Assembly (NCBI GenBank): GCA_020024285.1
Contig: JAHHTZ010000009.1
Span: 1-64,000 of the forward strand
Source of the DNA: Oscillospiraceae bacterium
Lineage (GTDB): Bacteria > Bacillota > Clostridia > Oscillospirales > Ruminococcaceae
Direction: 5' to 3'
DNA: 64,000 nucleotides
The translations under genes and the position numbers were made by a program. The notes beneath the pieces were generated by a model. It was not told the DNA's origin, made no database searches, and worked only from the letters and a program-made list of their open reading frames with translations. This document shows, in pieces, positions 8,507-17,936 of the stretch. The stretch's first letter is position 1; each line of letters begins with the position of its first letter.

Positions 8507-9250
8507 TTATTTTAGTGGAAACAGCAGAAAGAAAAGATAAAACAGCGCGATCATCACAGGCTGATGCAAAATATAGATCCATAAACTGTGCCTTCCCACC
8601 CATTCCACCGAAGGGATACGGGAGGGGTAAAGCCATTGAGGGGACTGTTCCTTTTGGATATAAGCGCCCAAAAACCGTCCGATACAGAACATAAAAAACC
8701 ATGGGATCAGTGGGTAATAATCCGAGGAATAAAATTGAGGGGTGGGCAGTCCCAGTGGGTATAAATAGGGGAGGGTGGTGCGCAGGTATCGGCGCAGCGC
8801 CCCAATGCCCAGATAGCCGTCGGGCAGGTGATAAAAAATGACGAACAAGATCAGAAAAGTAAAAAATCCTGTTTTCCACGGGATTCGGTCCAGCAGAGGA
8901 TGCAGAATGCCGCAGAGGATCATGGAAATTCCCAGCAGGTGCAGAATCCCAAAGCAGATGATGAGCTTTGGTGTAACAACGGCAGTGACAAGGCTCATGA
9001 GCATCCCAAGGGCAAGAACCTTGATGCCGCGCTTGCAGGAGGAATGCGAAAAGCGGCTGCAAATTCCCGAAATGAGAATGAAAACACCGGCAAACGCAGG
9101 GACAAGCACCCTAGAGAGCATTGCGCTGCGAAACCAGTACCATGGCAAATGGAATAAGTAAATCAAACTGAATACTCCGTGATATACGACCATGCATAAA
9201 ACAGAAAATCCACGAATCAAATCAAGCGCATTCATGCGCTTTGCTGCCAT
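8507..9250 (-). CDS. DUF1624/heparan-alpha-glucosaminide acetyltransferase-like membrane protein
   Basis: An integral membrane protein of 247 residues with about seven hydrophobic segments. The N-terminal RMNALDLIRGFSVLCMVVYHG, with Asp, Arg and His in the first helix, is the hallmark of DUF1624 and acyltransferase-3-like proteins. Members are thought to transfer acyl groups across the membrane to surface sugars, but the substrate here is unknown. The ATG at 9250 is the clear start. It is monocistronic, with a short hydrophobic C-terminal end (FYLFFLLFPLK). It could also be annotated simply as an acyltransferase family protein. Confidence 0.75.
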   Translation of the reverse strand: MAAKRMNALDLIRGFSVLCMVVYHGVFSLIYLFHLPWYWFRSAMLSRVLVPAFAGVFILISGICSRFSHSSCKRGIKVLALGMLMSLVTAVVTPKLIICFGILHLLGISMILCGILHPLLDRIPWKTGFFTFLILFVIFYHLPDGYLGIGALRRYLRTTLPYLYPLGLPTPQFYSSDYYPLIPWFFMFCIGRFLGAYIQKEQSPQWLYPSRIPSVEWVGRHSLWIYILHQPVMIALFYLFFLLFPLK

Positions 9251-9485
9251 AGTGCCACCCCATTTCTTGTTTTTTACAGCTTTCCCAGAATCTTTAGCTT
9301 CTATTCAGAAAAAGCCCTCCCAAAGCCGATGCTTGCGGTCAATCAGGAAGTGGCAGCGCAAAGATAGACAATACAGCGTCCCATACTATGTTGAGAAACA
9401 CAAATAGAAATCTCTCCATTTGTATGGTATAATTTTCAAAACACGATCAGTGTAAAATTTGTCGTTGTATCGGAGGGAAAATTGT

Positions 9486-10655
9486 ATGGCAATGGTATAT
9501 GACTTATCTGCGATCAAGATCTTAAAAACACTCGGCTATGGAGAAGTGGTGGGCAAGGAGTGGCTTGACAAATTAAAGCACGACAAAAAGATTGAGCTGC
9601 CGCAAACATACTGCGATTTTATGGAGCTTGTGGTGGACTCTCCCCTTTTAAGCACCTCCAATCTCTGGACGGGAAAAATGGCACACGGAGTGTGCATTCC
9701 GATGATGTACTACGAGGAGTTGGAGGAATCGATTCAGGATCGAACCGACCGATGGTCAAAACGTCCTGCGAAGTGGGAGCGTTCGCTTCATGAGCTTTCT
9801 CAGCTTCCGATGACGGAGTGGACGGAAAAGGTCGAGGATCACCTCATCATTGGCAGTGATTATGAAGGGGGCATGGGTGTTTTCGGAATCCGCAAACAGG
9901 ATCTTTCAGAAAATGACCCTCCGGTTTATTGGCATAAAGATTCCGGCACGGTCAGCATTTCAGAATGGAAGTTGGAGCAGGAGAAATTGTCCGATTTTTT
10001 GCTGAATGTTCTGGTGGAAGCCTTGAACTGTGTGGAGTATCAAAGTGCAGAGGATGCGCTGGAAGTCAAGGGATGGAGTTATGAAGAATATTTTGATATA
10101 AAAAAAGACGATTGGGTTGCCTCAAAATCGGTTTTGAAAAAATACGGGATCGACTTTTCCAAGCTCAAAAAACACAAAGCAAGCAGCTGCAAGGTGTTCT
10201 GCTGCTATGATGAGGAACGCAACGCCTTTTTTGTGGGAAATACACAAGACGGAGAAATTTCCCTTTCGGCAATCAACCGTGCCGAGGCAGAAAACATTTT
10301 TCTGGATTTTCACTGTTTGGAATTTTGGCTTGAGGAAGCACGCTTGTACGCACAGGGAGAGGATGAAGGCAAAGAGAGCCAGCCAATGTATTATTATGTA
10401 AAAACCAAAAACCTTCCTCTGAGGCTTTCGGACTACTGCCGACCAGACTATGCGCCCCAAAAAGGAGAAAACGGCGAAGAACTTTGCCCTCAGACCTCGG
10501 ATGGAGAACCGCTGTATCTTTTGTGTCGTACAAGCACCTTGGAGGACATCGTGTGTGATGTGCTGAAGAAAAAGCCGAAAGCCAGCAATCAGGAGCTTAT
10601 AGAAGCGCTCAACGATTGTTTGAATCAAGAATTTTCAAAGGATGATACAAAGTAA
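9486..10655 (+). CDS. SUKH/SMI1-KNR4-like protein
   Basis: A soluble 389-residue protein with no signal peptide. The segment KIELPQTYCDFMELV resembles the SUKH (SMI1/KNR4) pattern of a Pro followed by a Tyr/Phe-rich helix, and IGSDYEGGMGVFGI resembles its later strand region. SUKH proteins are common bacterial immunity proteins against contact-dependent or polymorphic toxins and also occur as regulators. No toxin gene lies nearby. The ATG at 9486 follows GGAGGG. The C-terminal half (GENGEELCPQTSDGEPLYLL onward) is unfamiliar. The next gene is also SUKH-like, so the two may be a small immunity cluster. Confidence 0.5.
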   Translation: MAMVYDLSAIKILKTLGYGEVVGKEWLDKLKHDKKIELPQTYCDFMELVVDSPLLSTSNLWTGKMAHGVCIPMMYYEELEESIQDRTDRWSKRPAKWERSLHELSQLPMTEWTEKVEDHLIIGSDYEGGMGVFGIRKQDLSENDPPVYWHKDSGTVSISEWKLEQEKLSDFLLNVLVEALNCVEYQSAEDALEVKGWSYEEYFDIKKDDWVASKSVLKKYGIDFSKLKKHKASSCKVFCCYDEERNAFFVGNTQDGEISLSAINRAEAENIFLDFHCLEFWLEEARLYAQGEDEGKESQPMYYYVKTKNLPLRLSDYCRPDYAPQKGENGEELCPQTSDGEPLYLLCRTSTLEDIVCDVLKKKPKASNQELIEALNDCLNQEFSKDDTK

Positions 10656-10827
10656 ACAGCTGAAATAATACATTCCAGGCGGCTTATGTTTAGAAAATGA
10701 ATGGAACATGAAGGTAAGATAGATGCCCGATCATTCCGTTATAATTTGTCTAAAATATCACTGTTTTTTGATTTCCAGTGGTACAGGCAAAGCCGTTTTG
10801 AAATATAACCAAGGGAGGGGCAAGCCT

Positions 10828-11820
10828 ATGAAAATTTTGCTGCAAAACTTTTTTCAATTTTTTACAGAACCGCCGAATTCAGATGAAGAATTGATGTGGA
10901 ATATTTCAGGTTATCTGTCAATGCTTGATCCAAAGTGGCTGCAAAACTGTAAACCTGCCTCTCCAGAAGATATAGAGTGCTTGGAGAAAATACTTGCAGA
11001 ACGATTTGCATGCAGTATTCCATCTTCCTATAAAGCCTATTTGGAGCGGATGGGAGAAGAGGATGGCGGGTTGGTTTCTGGGCATGTGGAGTCCGATCCA
11101 GAGTTTTGGGAGTGTTTTAAGGGAGATAATATGGCTCAGGGGGCGATGTACCATATAGAACATCTCGATGAGGAAATGGCTCAAGGCAGAAGAACTTCGC
11201 AGGAACCGCAGTCTATACCGCCCTTTTGGAATTTTTATTACTCAATGCTTGCTGGACAGGGATGGGGCTTTTCCCCAAAAGCAAAATGCCCGGATCAGAT
11301 CGTGCAAACATCCGGAATTGAACAATTCTATTTTTCCCATGATACATTTTCAAAGTTTTTACTTTATTGTGCTTATGATGCGATCACAGACCGAATCTGG
11401 TCTCAGGGTACAGAGTTCTACGAATTATCAGATCATACACATGGTGTCTGGATGGATGTAAAATGCCCCAAAGAGTGGCTCATCCCCAAATACAACCATC
11501 TGTTGGTGAATTTTCTAAATGAAATCGAATGCTGCTGTTACATCCAAGAGTGCTGGTTCAGCAGCCAAAAAGAATTCAATTTATTTAACATGGATGGTAC
11601 AGTTACAGAGATCCCATATGAATTTGCACGATATGTTGGCTGGCATTCTATGGGGGATTTGACAGTTTCGATGCACTTCAAAGGGTGCTATGCAGATTAT
11701 TCAAAAATTGGAATTTTGATTATCAGCCAATCTGCAGAGGAGACTAAACAGCTGATCGATGAAATCCTAAAGCGAACGACCCTAATAGAAAAGACCCTCA
11801 CCATCAAACGCATCGACTGA
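10828..11820 (+). CDS. SUKH-like protein, paralogue of the gene at 60846
   Basis: A soluble 330-residue protein with the SUKH-type motif IPSSYKAYLERMGEEDGG in the N-terminal third. It shares long blocks with the protein encoded at 60846-61841: CKPA, GDNMAQGA, PPFWN, GWGFSPK, ECWFSS and LKRTTLIE occur in the same order. The match even continues past the stop codon (TTTCGAGTGAAGT in both), so this is a DNA duplication. The start at 10828 follows AAGGGAGGGG. It may be an orphan immunity gene; no toxin is visible. Confidence 0.6.
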   Translation: MKILLQNFFQFFTEPPNSDEELMWNISGYLSMLDPKWLQNCKPASPEDIECLEKILAERFACSIPSSYKAYLERMGEEDGGLVSGHVESDPEFWECFKGDNMAQGAMYHIEHLDEEMAQGRRTSQEPQSIPPFWNFYYSMLAGQGWGFSPKAKCPDQIVQTSGIEQFYFSHDTFSKFLLYCAYDAITDRIWSQGTEFYELSDHTHGVWMDVKCPKEWLIPKYNHLLVNFLNEIECCCYIQECWFSSQKEFNLFNMDGTVTEIPYEFARYVGWHSMGDLTVSMHFKGCYADYSKIGILIISQSAEETKQLIDEILKRTTLIEKTLTIKRID

Positions 11821-11870
11821 ACATGGCATCTTCTTTCGAGTGAAGTGATTGAAACCCAAAGCAGTGAAAA

Positions 11871-11915
11871 AGAAAGGGACTGTGTACAAGTACAGCTTGT
11901 ACACAGTCCCTTTCT
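11871..11915. terminator. Bidirectional intrinsic terminator
   Basis: A perfect 20-bp stem (11871-11890 with 11896-11915) with a five-base loop lies between two convergent genes. Confidence 0.88.
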
Positions 11916-11976
11916 CGGTGGTTTTCGTACCAAAAATCCGTCTAAATCAAAATAAAAATCGCAGGATATTGCTGCA

Positions 11977-12567
11977 TTATTTGGAAAAATCGAGGTTTTC
12001 CGGAATGCAGGTTTCGATGATCTCGCGTGCGGACTCGTTGTCCTCCATCATCAGCAGGATCAAATAGTCTCCGCGGCTGAAGAGAACAGAGTTTTCCGCA
12101 ATTTCGGTGGAATTGTAGATGTCATAATCCGTAAACTCGCGAATCCTTGCTTCCTGACGCTTTTTAAGCATATCGCGCACAGCGTCATCTCTGTCTTCCT
12201 TTGGTTTTACAATATAGACATCCGATGCGCCAAAATCGGGGTTGAGGTATCGGATATGGTACTCCTCAATGGCATCCAGATCAAGCCCCACCACGTTTTC
12301 CACTTCGTCATCATCCGGGATCACAAGCCCCATCTCCTGATTGAAGCCCTCATAGATGAGATCGAGCGCTTTCTCCGGATCGGCGGCAGGAGCTTCGGAC
12401 TCCGGCGTCTGTGTAGATTTCTCTGCTGTCTGCGCTTCCGGCTGCTGTGCAGATACAGTATCGTTTTTGGTGGGCTCGGTTTGTGTGTTTTGCTGTGCCT
12501 GTCCGCATGCAGTGATGGAAAGAGCGATTGCAGCGGCGCAGAATAAAACAAGACATTTATTTTTCAT
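11977..12567 (-). CDS. DUF4358 lipoprotein
   Basis: The 196-residue protein starts with a lipoprotein signal peptide whose lipobox is ITAC at about residues 18-21, so it should be anchored on the outer face of the membrane. A Gln/Thr/Pro-rich linker (about 22-70) leads to a domain with GLDLDAIEEYHIRYL, VKPKEDRDDAVRDMLKKR and ENSVLFSRGDYLILLM, which fits DUF4358 of Clostridia. The function is unknown. It is a single gene between a shared terminator and a gene-poor gap. Confidence 0.72.
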   Translation of the reverse strand: MKNKCLVLFCAAAIALSITACGQAQQNTQTEPTKNDTVSAQQPEAQTAEKSTQTPESEAPAADPEKALDLIYEGFNQEMGLVIPDDDEVENVVGLDLDAIEEYHIRYLNPDFGASDVYIVKPKEDRDDAVRDMLKKRQEARIREFTDYDIYNSTEIAENSVLFSRGDYLILLMMEDNESAREIIETCIPENLDFSK

Positions 12568-12889
12568 GCATGAACTTCCATTTCCCTGTACAATATCCCC
12601 TGTACAGATCGGGCGGCCTATTGCCGTTTAAAATACTCGTCCCAATCGATTATAATTATTTTTGTTGACCTGTCAAGAACTATGTTCCTTTTTTTACCAA
12701 AAAAAGACGCCTTTCTACAAAAAGTTTACAAAATTATATGAAATGCACAAAAAATCAAAGTTTTTTGATAAAATGTACCCTTTGTATAGTGAAGCATTTT
12801 TTTCTTCCCCTGCGGCGTCTTTTATGATATACTGTACGATACATGCCGGTTTTATAATGATACGATACCGGAGAAAAGGAGCTATGTAT

Positions 12890-13489
12890 ATGATGAATCC
12901 TCTTTATTTTATTGCGGGAGTGCTGGTGCTTGCAATTATTTTTTCCGTAATTTCCTATCTGATGAAATCCTCTGCATATAAGAAAGGTATTTACGGCAAG
13001 AAGGTCGTAAACAAGGCACTGAAGAAATTTGCCTCCATCCGTGAAATGACTGTGTTGTCCGATGTTGCAGTAAAAAATGCAGATCGAACCATTTTGTTTG
13101 ACCATGTTCTTGTGGGCTATTTTGGGGTGCTGTTCGTTCAGACGATTCAGGGGAAGGGCTCTTTCTATGGAGATTCCAAGGAGCCTGTTTGGACCTTTAC
13201 CGATGAAAAACAGAAGGTCACCTTCAAAAATCCGCTGACCGAAATGGAAGAAAAGGTCGAGCAGTTCCGCGAGGTGCTTGCAAAGAACAAAATCTACAAT
13301 GTATCGATTGAAAGTGCAGTTACGGTCGTTTCTCTGGGTGAAGAGCCGAAAATGTACCTTTCCAACATTCCAGACAGTGCCAATATCCTGCTGGAAAAAG
13401 AACTTATGCCACTTCTGAGAAAAGAACGCTTTGAAAAAGATAACCAAATCGATCCCAAGGCAATCCTCGCACTGTTTGAAAAACAGTAA
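12890..13489 (+). CDS. Membrane-anchored cytoplasmic protein, possibly NERD-like
   Basis: About 199 residues: an N-terminal transmembrane helix (LYFIAGVLVLAIIFSVISYL) followed by a soluble domain. The pattern DRTILFDHVLVGYFGVLFVQTIQGKGSFYGD and the later EKVEQFREVLA resemble a NERD (nuclease-related) fold, but the catalytic residues are not obvious to me. The start is ambiguous among three nearby ATG codons; 12890 is best spaced (8 nt) from AAAGGAG. A terminator follows the gene. Confidence 0.55.
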   Translation: MMNPLYFIAGVLVLAIIFSVISYLMKSSAYKKGIYGKKVVNKALKKFASIREMTVLSDVAVKNADRTILFDHVLVGYFGVLFVQTIQGKGSFYGDSKEPVWTFTDEKQKVTFKNPLTEMEEKVEQFREVLAKNKIYNVSIESAVTVVSLGEEPKMYLSNIPDSANILLEKELMPLLRKERFEKDNQIDPKAILALFEKQ

Positions 13490-13549
13490 TTTCCGGGGCA
13501 ATGGATCAGGAAAAAGGGACAGCATGAATTAGTAAGCGTTCGTCAAGTA

Positions 13550-13590
13550 AAATCGGCAGCACCTCCAAAATGGGTGCTGCCGATTTTTTC
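13550..13590. terminator. Intrinsic terminator between convergent genes
   Basis: A perfect 14-bp stem (13550-13563 with 13573-13586) followed by T6 ends the plus-strand gene upstream; the A-rich left arm lets it also serve clpB from the other side. Confidence 0.8.
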
Positions 13591-13631
13591 TGCTTATTCT
13601 GCGGACTCAGATGGACCGGGATGGAACGGGA

Positions 13632-16226
13632 TCACCTTAAAAACAGGTCATTTCCGTCACTGTCCAGGGTTACGGTGCTGTCCGGCATGATCTCATCTGC
13701 AATGATCTTTTTGCCGATCATCGTTTCGACCTTGCTTTGAATGAAACGTTTCAGAGGACGTGCGCCGTAGATTGGATCGTAAGCATTGTCGATAATATAC
13801 TGTTTTGCATTTTCTGTCAAAGACAGCGTGATCTGTTTTTGATTCAGACGCTCTTGCAGCTCGTTGATCTGCAAATCAATGATGCCTTTGATATTATCTT
13901 TTGTCAGCGGTTTATAGAAGATGATTTCATCCAGACGGTTGAGGAACTCCGGACGGAAGCTCTGTTTGAGCAGGTCTTCCACCTGTTTTTTCGCCTGTGA
14001 TGAAATTTCGCCGTTTTCCTCAATACCATCGAGGATATACGGTGAACCAAGGTTCGAAGTCAGGATGATGATGGTGTTCTTGAAGTCCACCGTTCTGCCC
14101 TGCGAATCGGTGATTCGTCCGTCATCCAGAACCTGAAGCAGGATGTTGAATACATCGGGATGTGCTTTTTCCACTTCATCGAAGAGGACAACGGAGTATG
14201 GGCAGCGGCGCACTGCCTCAGTGAGCTGACCACCCTCCTCGTATCCCACATATCCCGGAGGCGCTCCGATCAGACGGGAAACGGAATATTTCTCCATATA
14301 TTCGCTCATATCGATGCGGACCATGTTGTTGCTGTCATCAAAGAGTGTTTTTGCCAATGCTTTTGCAAGCTGTGTCTTTCCGACGCCTGTAGGACCTAAG
14401 AACAGGAAGGAACCGATCGGACGATTCGGGTCTGCGATCCCGGCACGGGAACGGATGATGGCTTCTGTTACCTTTTCAACAGCTTCGTCCTGACCGATGA
14501 CGTTTTCATGCAGGATATCTTCAAGATGGAGCAGCTTCTCCCGCTCGCCCTCCATAATCTTTGCGACCGGGATACCCGTCCATTTGCCGACGACTTTTGC
14601 AATTTCTTCTTCGTTGACCTTGTCGCGCAGGAGTGTGGACTGCTCTGCTTTTTCAGCCAGTTTTTCCTCCTCCTCAAGCTGTTTTTTCAGTTCGGGGAGC
14701 TTGCCGTATTTAAGCTCTGCCGCTTTGTTCAGATCATATTCGCGCTCGGCTTTTTCGATGTCGTTGTTGACCGACTCGATCTGCTCACGCAGCTTTTGTA
14801 CCTTGCTGATGGCGTTTTTCTCGTTTTCCCACTGGGCCTTCATGGAATTGAAGCGCTCGCGCATTTCCGCAAGCTCCTTTGTGACCTTCTCAAGCTGTTC
14901 TTTTGAGAGCTTGTCGTCCTCTTTTTTGAGGGCGGCCTGTGCAATTTCCTGCTGGATCATCTTACGGGACAGGTCGTCAAGCTCTGCCGGCATGGAATCC
15001 ATCTCAGTACGGATCATGGCACATGCTTCATCCACGAGGTCGATTGCCTTATCCGGCAGGAAACGGTCGGAAATATAACGGTTGGAGAGGGTCGCTGCTG
15101 CAATGAGCGCATTGTCCTGAATCTTAACACCGTGGTATACCTCGTACCGCTCTTTCAGTCCACGCAGAATGGCGATGGTATCTTCGACCGTTGGTTCTTT
15201 GACCAGTACCGGCTGGAATCGACGCTCCAGTGCGGCATCCTTTTCGATATACTGGCGGTACTCGTTGAGCGTGGTGGCACCGATACAATGCAGCTCGCCT
15301 CTTGCAAGCATCGGCTTGAGCAGGTTGCCCGCATCCATCGAGCCCTCTGTTTTGCCTGCACCGACAATGGTATGAAGCTCATCGATGAAGAGAATGATGC
15401 GCCCTTCGCTCTTTTTGATTTCCGCGAGGACCGCTTTCAGACGCTCCTCAAATTCTCCGCGGAATTTTGCGCCCGCAATCAGTGCACCCATATCAAGGGA
15501 AAAGATGGTTTTGTCTTTGAGGTTGTTCGGAACATCGCCGCGCACGATACGCAGCGCCAATCCTTCGGCAATCGCTGTTTTACCGACGCCCGGTTCACCG
15601 ATCAACACCGGATTGTTTTTCGTTTTACGGGACAGGATCATAATGACGTTTCGGATCTCGCTGTCACGCCCGATCACAGGGTCGAGCTTCTTGCTGCGCG
15701 CTTCCTCCACCAGATCGTGGCCGTATTTTTTGAGTGCCTCATACGTTCCTTCCGGAGAATCGCTTGTAACACGGGTATTTCCGCGCACCTGCTGCAATGC
15801 TTTGAGAAAGTTCTGCTTTTCGATGCGGAACAGCCCGAACAGATCCTTAACGGCACCGTGTGCCTCCTCGATCAGCCCCAGCATCAGATGCTCTACGGAA
15901 ACATAATCGTCCTTCATGGAATCGGCTGTTTTTTCGGCGCGGGTCAGTGCCTTGTCGACATCCTGCGAAATATATATTTTGCCCTCTTCCCGTCCGGAAC
16001 CTGTGACAGAAGGAATCTTTCCCAGCTCCTGCTGGCAGCTGTGCTCCAGAGCATCGGTATCTACGTCCATTTTTTTAAGCAGCTGCGCGGTCAGGCTGTT
16101 TTCCTGTGTCAGCAAAGCATCCAGAAGGTGGATCTGCTCGATCTGCATATGGCTGCGTTCGATGGCAAGATTGTGCGCCAGCTGAACGGCTTCCATTGAT
16201 TTTTGTGTAAATTTTTGAGTGTTCAT
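13632..16226 (-). CDS. clpB: Disaggregase chaperone ClpB
   Basis: Hexameric AAA+ unfoldase that rescues aggregated proteins with DnaK. The 864 residues show the repeated N domain (from MNTQKFTQKSMEAVQLAHNLA), a first ATPase module (GEPGVGKTAIAEGLA, Walker B in IILFIDELHTIVGAG), a long coiled-coil middle domain (about 405-530), and a second ATPase module (LFLGPTGVGKTQLAKALA, VVLFDEVEKAHPDV). The start at 16226 follows AAAGGAGAGAACAG; further upstream codons lack a site and do not match the family. No CIRCE or CtsR operator was recognised upstream. A terminator lies 42 nt beyond the stop. Confidence 0.95.
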   Translation of the reverse strand: MNTQKFTQKSMEAVQLAHNLAIERSHMQIEQIHLLDALLTQENSLTAQLLKKMDVDTDALEHSCQQELGKIPSVTGSGREEGKIYISQDVDKALTRAEKTADSMKDDYVSVEHLMLGLIEEAHGAVKDLFGLFRIEKQNFLKALQQVRGNTRVTSDSPEGTYEALKKYGHDLVEEARSKKLDPVIGRDSEIRNVIMILSRKTKNNPVLIGEPGVGKTAIAEGLALRIVRGDVPNNLKDKTIFSLDMGALIAGAKFRGEFEERLKAVLAEIKKSEGRIILFIDELHTIVGAGKTEGSMDAGNLLKPMLARGELHCIGATTLNEYRQYIEKDAALERRFQPVLVKEPTVEDTIAILRGLKERYEVYHGVKIQDNALIAAATLSNRYISDRFLPDKAIDLVDEACAMIRTEMDSMPAELDDLSRKMIQQEIAQAALKKEDDKLSKEQLEKVTKELAEMRERFNSMKAQWENEKNAISKVQKLREQIESVNNDIEKAEREYDLNKAAELKYGKLPELKKQLEEEEKLAEKAEQSTLLRDKVNEEEIAKVVGKWTGIPVAKIMEGEREKLLHLEDILHENVIGQDEAVEKVTEAIIRSRAGIADPNRPIGSFLFLGPTGVGKTQLAKALAKTLFDDSNNMVRIDMSEYMEKYSVSRLIGAPPGYVGYEEGGQLTEAVRRCPYSVVLFDEVEKAHPDVFNILLQVLDDGRITDSQGRTVDFKNTIIILTSNLGSPYILDGIEENGEISSQAKKQVEDLLKQSFRPEFLNRLDEIIFYKPLTKDNIKGIIDLQINELQERLNQKQITLSLTENAKQYIIDNAYDPIYGARPLKRFIQSKVETMIGKKIIADEIMPDSTVTLDSDGNDLFLR

Positions 16227-16276
16227 ACTGTTCTCTCCTTTCTTCGCGACAGAATAAAACACGCTTGATTGCAAAA

Positions 16277-16930
16277 TTATAAGATAACGGGATCTTCCTG
16301 CAGATAACTGCGGTAGATTTTTTCTACAACGGATCGCTGTGCCGATTCGGGGCACTGCATCCATGATTTGAGCGCATGGTCGATGGTTTGGATATATTTA
16401 CCGATGGCGCAGCCGATTTCATCGCTGCTGCAATCGGGTCGGAGCAGCACGAATTTTCGCACGAATTTTCCGCGCCCGATCTCATACTGCGGCTGCTGCC
16501 GGGTGATGGAGCCAAAATAAACCGCCTCCACCGAACAGAACAACAGGAAAAATTCCTGAAGGCGCGCCAACAGCTCGCTGCTCTGTGTCCTTGTCATGAT
16601 GCGCAGCTCTCCGACACTGCTTTCCCGGTTTCTCGACAGCTCCACCGTATATTTGATGGTGGGGTTGTATTTGACCTGAAGCGGACTGCGGATGTTGAGC
16701 AGCGCATCCGAACCCTGACTCTGGATGAGGAACGGCTCGTCGCTGCCGAATACGCCCGTGAGCGAATCAAAAATATCGCGCATCTGCTTTTCCGGCGTGG
16801 TGTAGGAAACATAGTCCGCTAAAATCTGATTGATCAAATTGGAACGGCTGGTATTCATCGTGTATGCCGCGCGGTCCACAGCACGGATGACATCGTCGCT
16901 TAAAACAAGACTGTAAACGCTTCGTCCCAT
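16277..16930 (-). CDS. Ribbon-helix-helix protein with unknown C-terminal domain
   Basis: A 217-residue cytoplasmic protein. The first 50 residues (MGRSVYSLVLSDDVIRAVDR, then TSRSNLINQILADYV) look like a ribbon-helix-helix DNA-binding unit: a short strand, a helix, and an Asn-Leu-rich second helix. The remaining 160 residues, with NPTIKYTVELSRNRESS and LLARLQEFFLLFCSVEAVYFG, are unfamiliar. The start at 16930 follows GAGGTGAACTCC. It lies divergent from the ChrB-N-like gene across a 165-bp gap, so it may control itself and that gene. Regulation is inferred from the fold and position only. Confidence 0.55.
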   Translation of the reverse strand: MGRSVYSLVLSDDVIRAVDRAAYTMNTSRSNLINQILADYVSYTTPEKQMRDIFDSLTGVFGSDEPFLIQSQGSDALLNIRSPLQVKYNPTIKYTVELSRNRESSVGELRIMTRTQSSELLARLQEFFLLFCSVEAVYFGSITRQQPQYEIGRGKFVRKFVLLRPDCSSDEIGCAIGKYIQTIDHALKSWMQCPESAQRSVVEKIYRSYLQEDPVIL

Positions 16931-17095
16931 GGAGTTCACCTCTTTTCCTGATGCTGTATTTATTGTAGACCTAATTTCATACTTTGTCAATCATATTATA
17001 TAATATTAACAACAAGTTTAAGGTTTATTCTTGAAATACAACAGCACAGCGTGTAAAATAAAGACAAAAGACCAGCAACAGAAGGAGGAATCACC

Positions 17096-17641
17096 ATGTC
17101 AGAACCGCTTCGGTGGTTGGCATTGGGGTACAGCGTACCCATCAACCCTTCCAAGAATCGTGTTTATGTTTGGAGGAAGCTAAAAGAATACGGTGCTGAA
17201 TATTTTAAGCAGGGTGTTGCTCTTCTGCCTTATACACGGGCAAACTATTCAAAGCTCAAATACCTCGCAGCAAAAATCCTCGAAATGGGGGGAGAAGCCT
17301 CCATCGTGGAGATGAAATTCATCAGCTCGGAGGACGAGCAGGAAATGGTCAGCCGATTCCGCATGCAGGCGTGGGAGGAGCTCAGCCAGCTCAAAAAGGA
17401 CTGCGCCACTATCATGTCGCAGCTCAGCCGCCAGACGGCGCGCTGCCTCACCGAGATGCAGAGCGACGAAATCAAAAAGCTCATCCGCCGCTATTCCAAA
17501 GCGCGCGAGCGCAGCCACTTCTGTGTCACACTGTCCGAGGATGTGGAGCATGGGCTGTATTCCCTGGTCGATCTGGTGCGAAACAAAACGGGCGATGCCG
17601 CCGCCCAGTTTTCACGGGCAATGGAAAAGGCAGTAAAATAA
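17096..17641 (+). CDS. ChrB N-terminal-domain-like protein
   Basis: A 181-residue cytoplasmic protein. The N-terminal 80 residues (WLALGYSVPINPSKNRVYVW, then KLKEYGAEYFKQGVALLPYT and LAAKILEMGGEASIVEM) match the ChrB N-terminal domain seen in chromate-resistance regulators. The ChrB C-terminal sensor domain is absent; instead there is a basic helical tail. No chromate transporter lies nearby, so a chromate role is not supported. The start at 17096 follows AGAAGGAGGAATCACC. A terminator follows the stop within 10 nt. Confidence 0.65.
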   Translation: MSEPLRWLALGYSVPINPSKNRVYVWRKLKEYGAEYFKQGVALLPYTRANYSKLKYLAAKILEMGGEASIVEMKFISSEDEQEMVSRFRMQAWEELSQLKKDCATIMSQLSRQTARCLTEMQSDEIKKLIRRYSKARERSHFCVTLSEDVEHGLYSLVDLVRNKTGDAAAQFSRAMEKAVK

Positions 17642-17644
17642 GAA

Positions 17645-17686
17645 AAAACAGCAAATCCGGCAAAATCCGGATTTGCTGTTTTTTTC
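17645..17686 (+). terminator. Intrinsic terminator
   Basis: A 14-bp perfect stem (17647-17660 with 17667-17680) followed by seven T's lies just after the ChrB-N-like gene. Confidence 0.88.
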
Positions 17687-17765
17687 ATGAAAATAGAACA
17701 AGGAGCAATCGCCTTTTATCGTATCGATGCGGTCGATGCACAATTTATATAAGAGGATAAAGGAC

Positions 17766-17797
17766 GCTGCCGCATGGGGCAGCCTTTTTCTATTTGG
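17766..17797 (+). terminator. Second short intrinsic terminator
   Basis: CTGCC pairs with GGCAG around a GCATGG loop and is followed by TTTTTCT. No gene lies between this and the terminator at 17645, so it may end a short RNA or be a back-up terminator. Confidence 0.5.
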
Positions 17798-17936
17798 TCG
17801 ATTTTACCTTCTTCCATTGACAAATTTCGTCAGAAAGGACAGCTTTCTTGAATTATTCGTGAACACCCTCCCCTTTTTAAAAGGAAAATGGTACAATGTC
17901 CTCAAAATGCATTCTTGAACGAAGGGATGGATCTCT

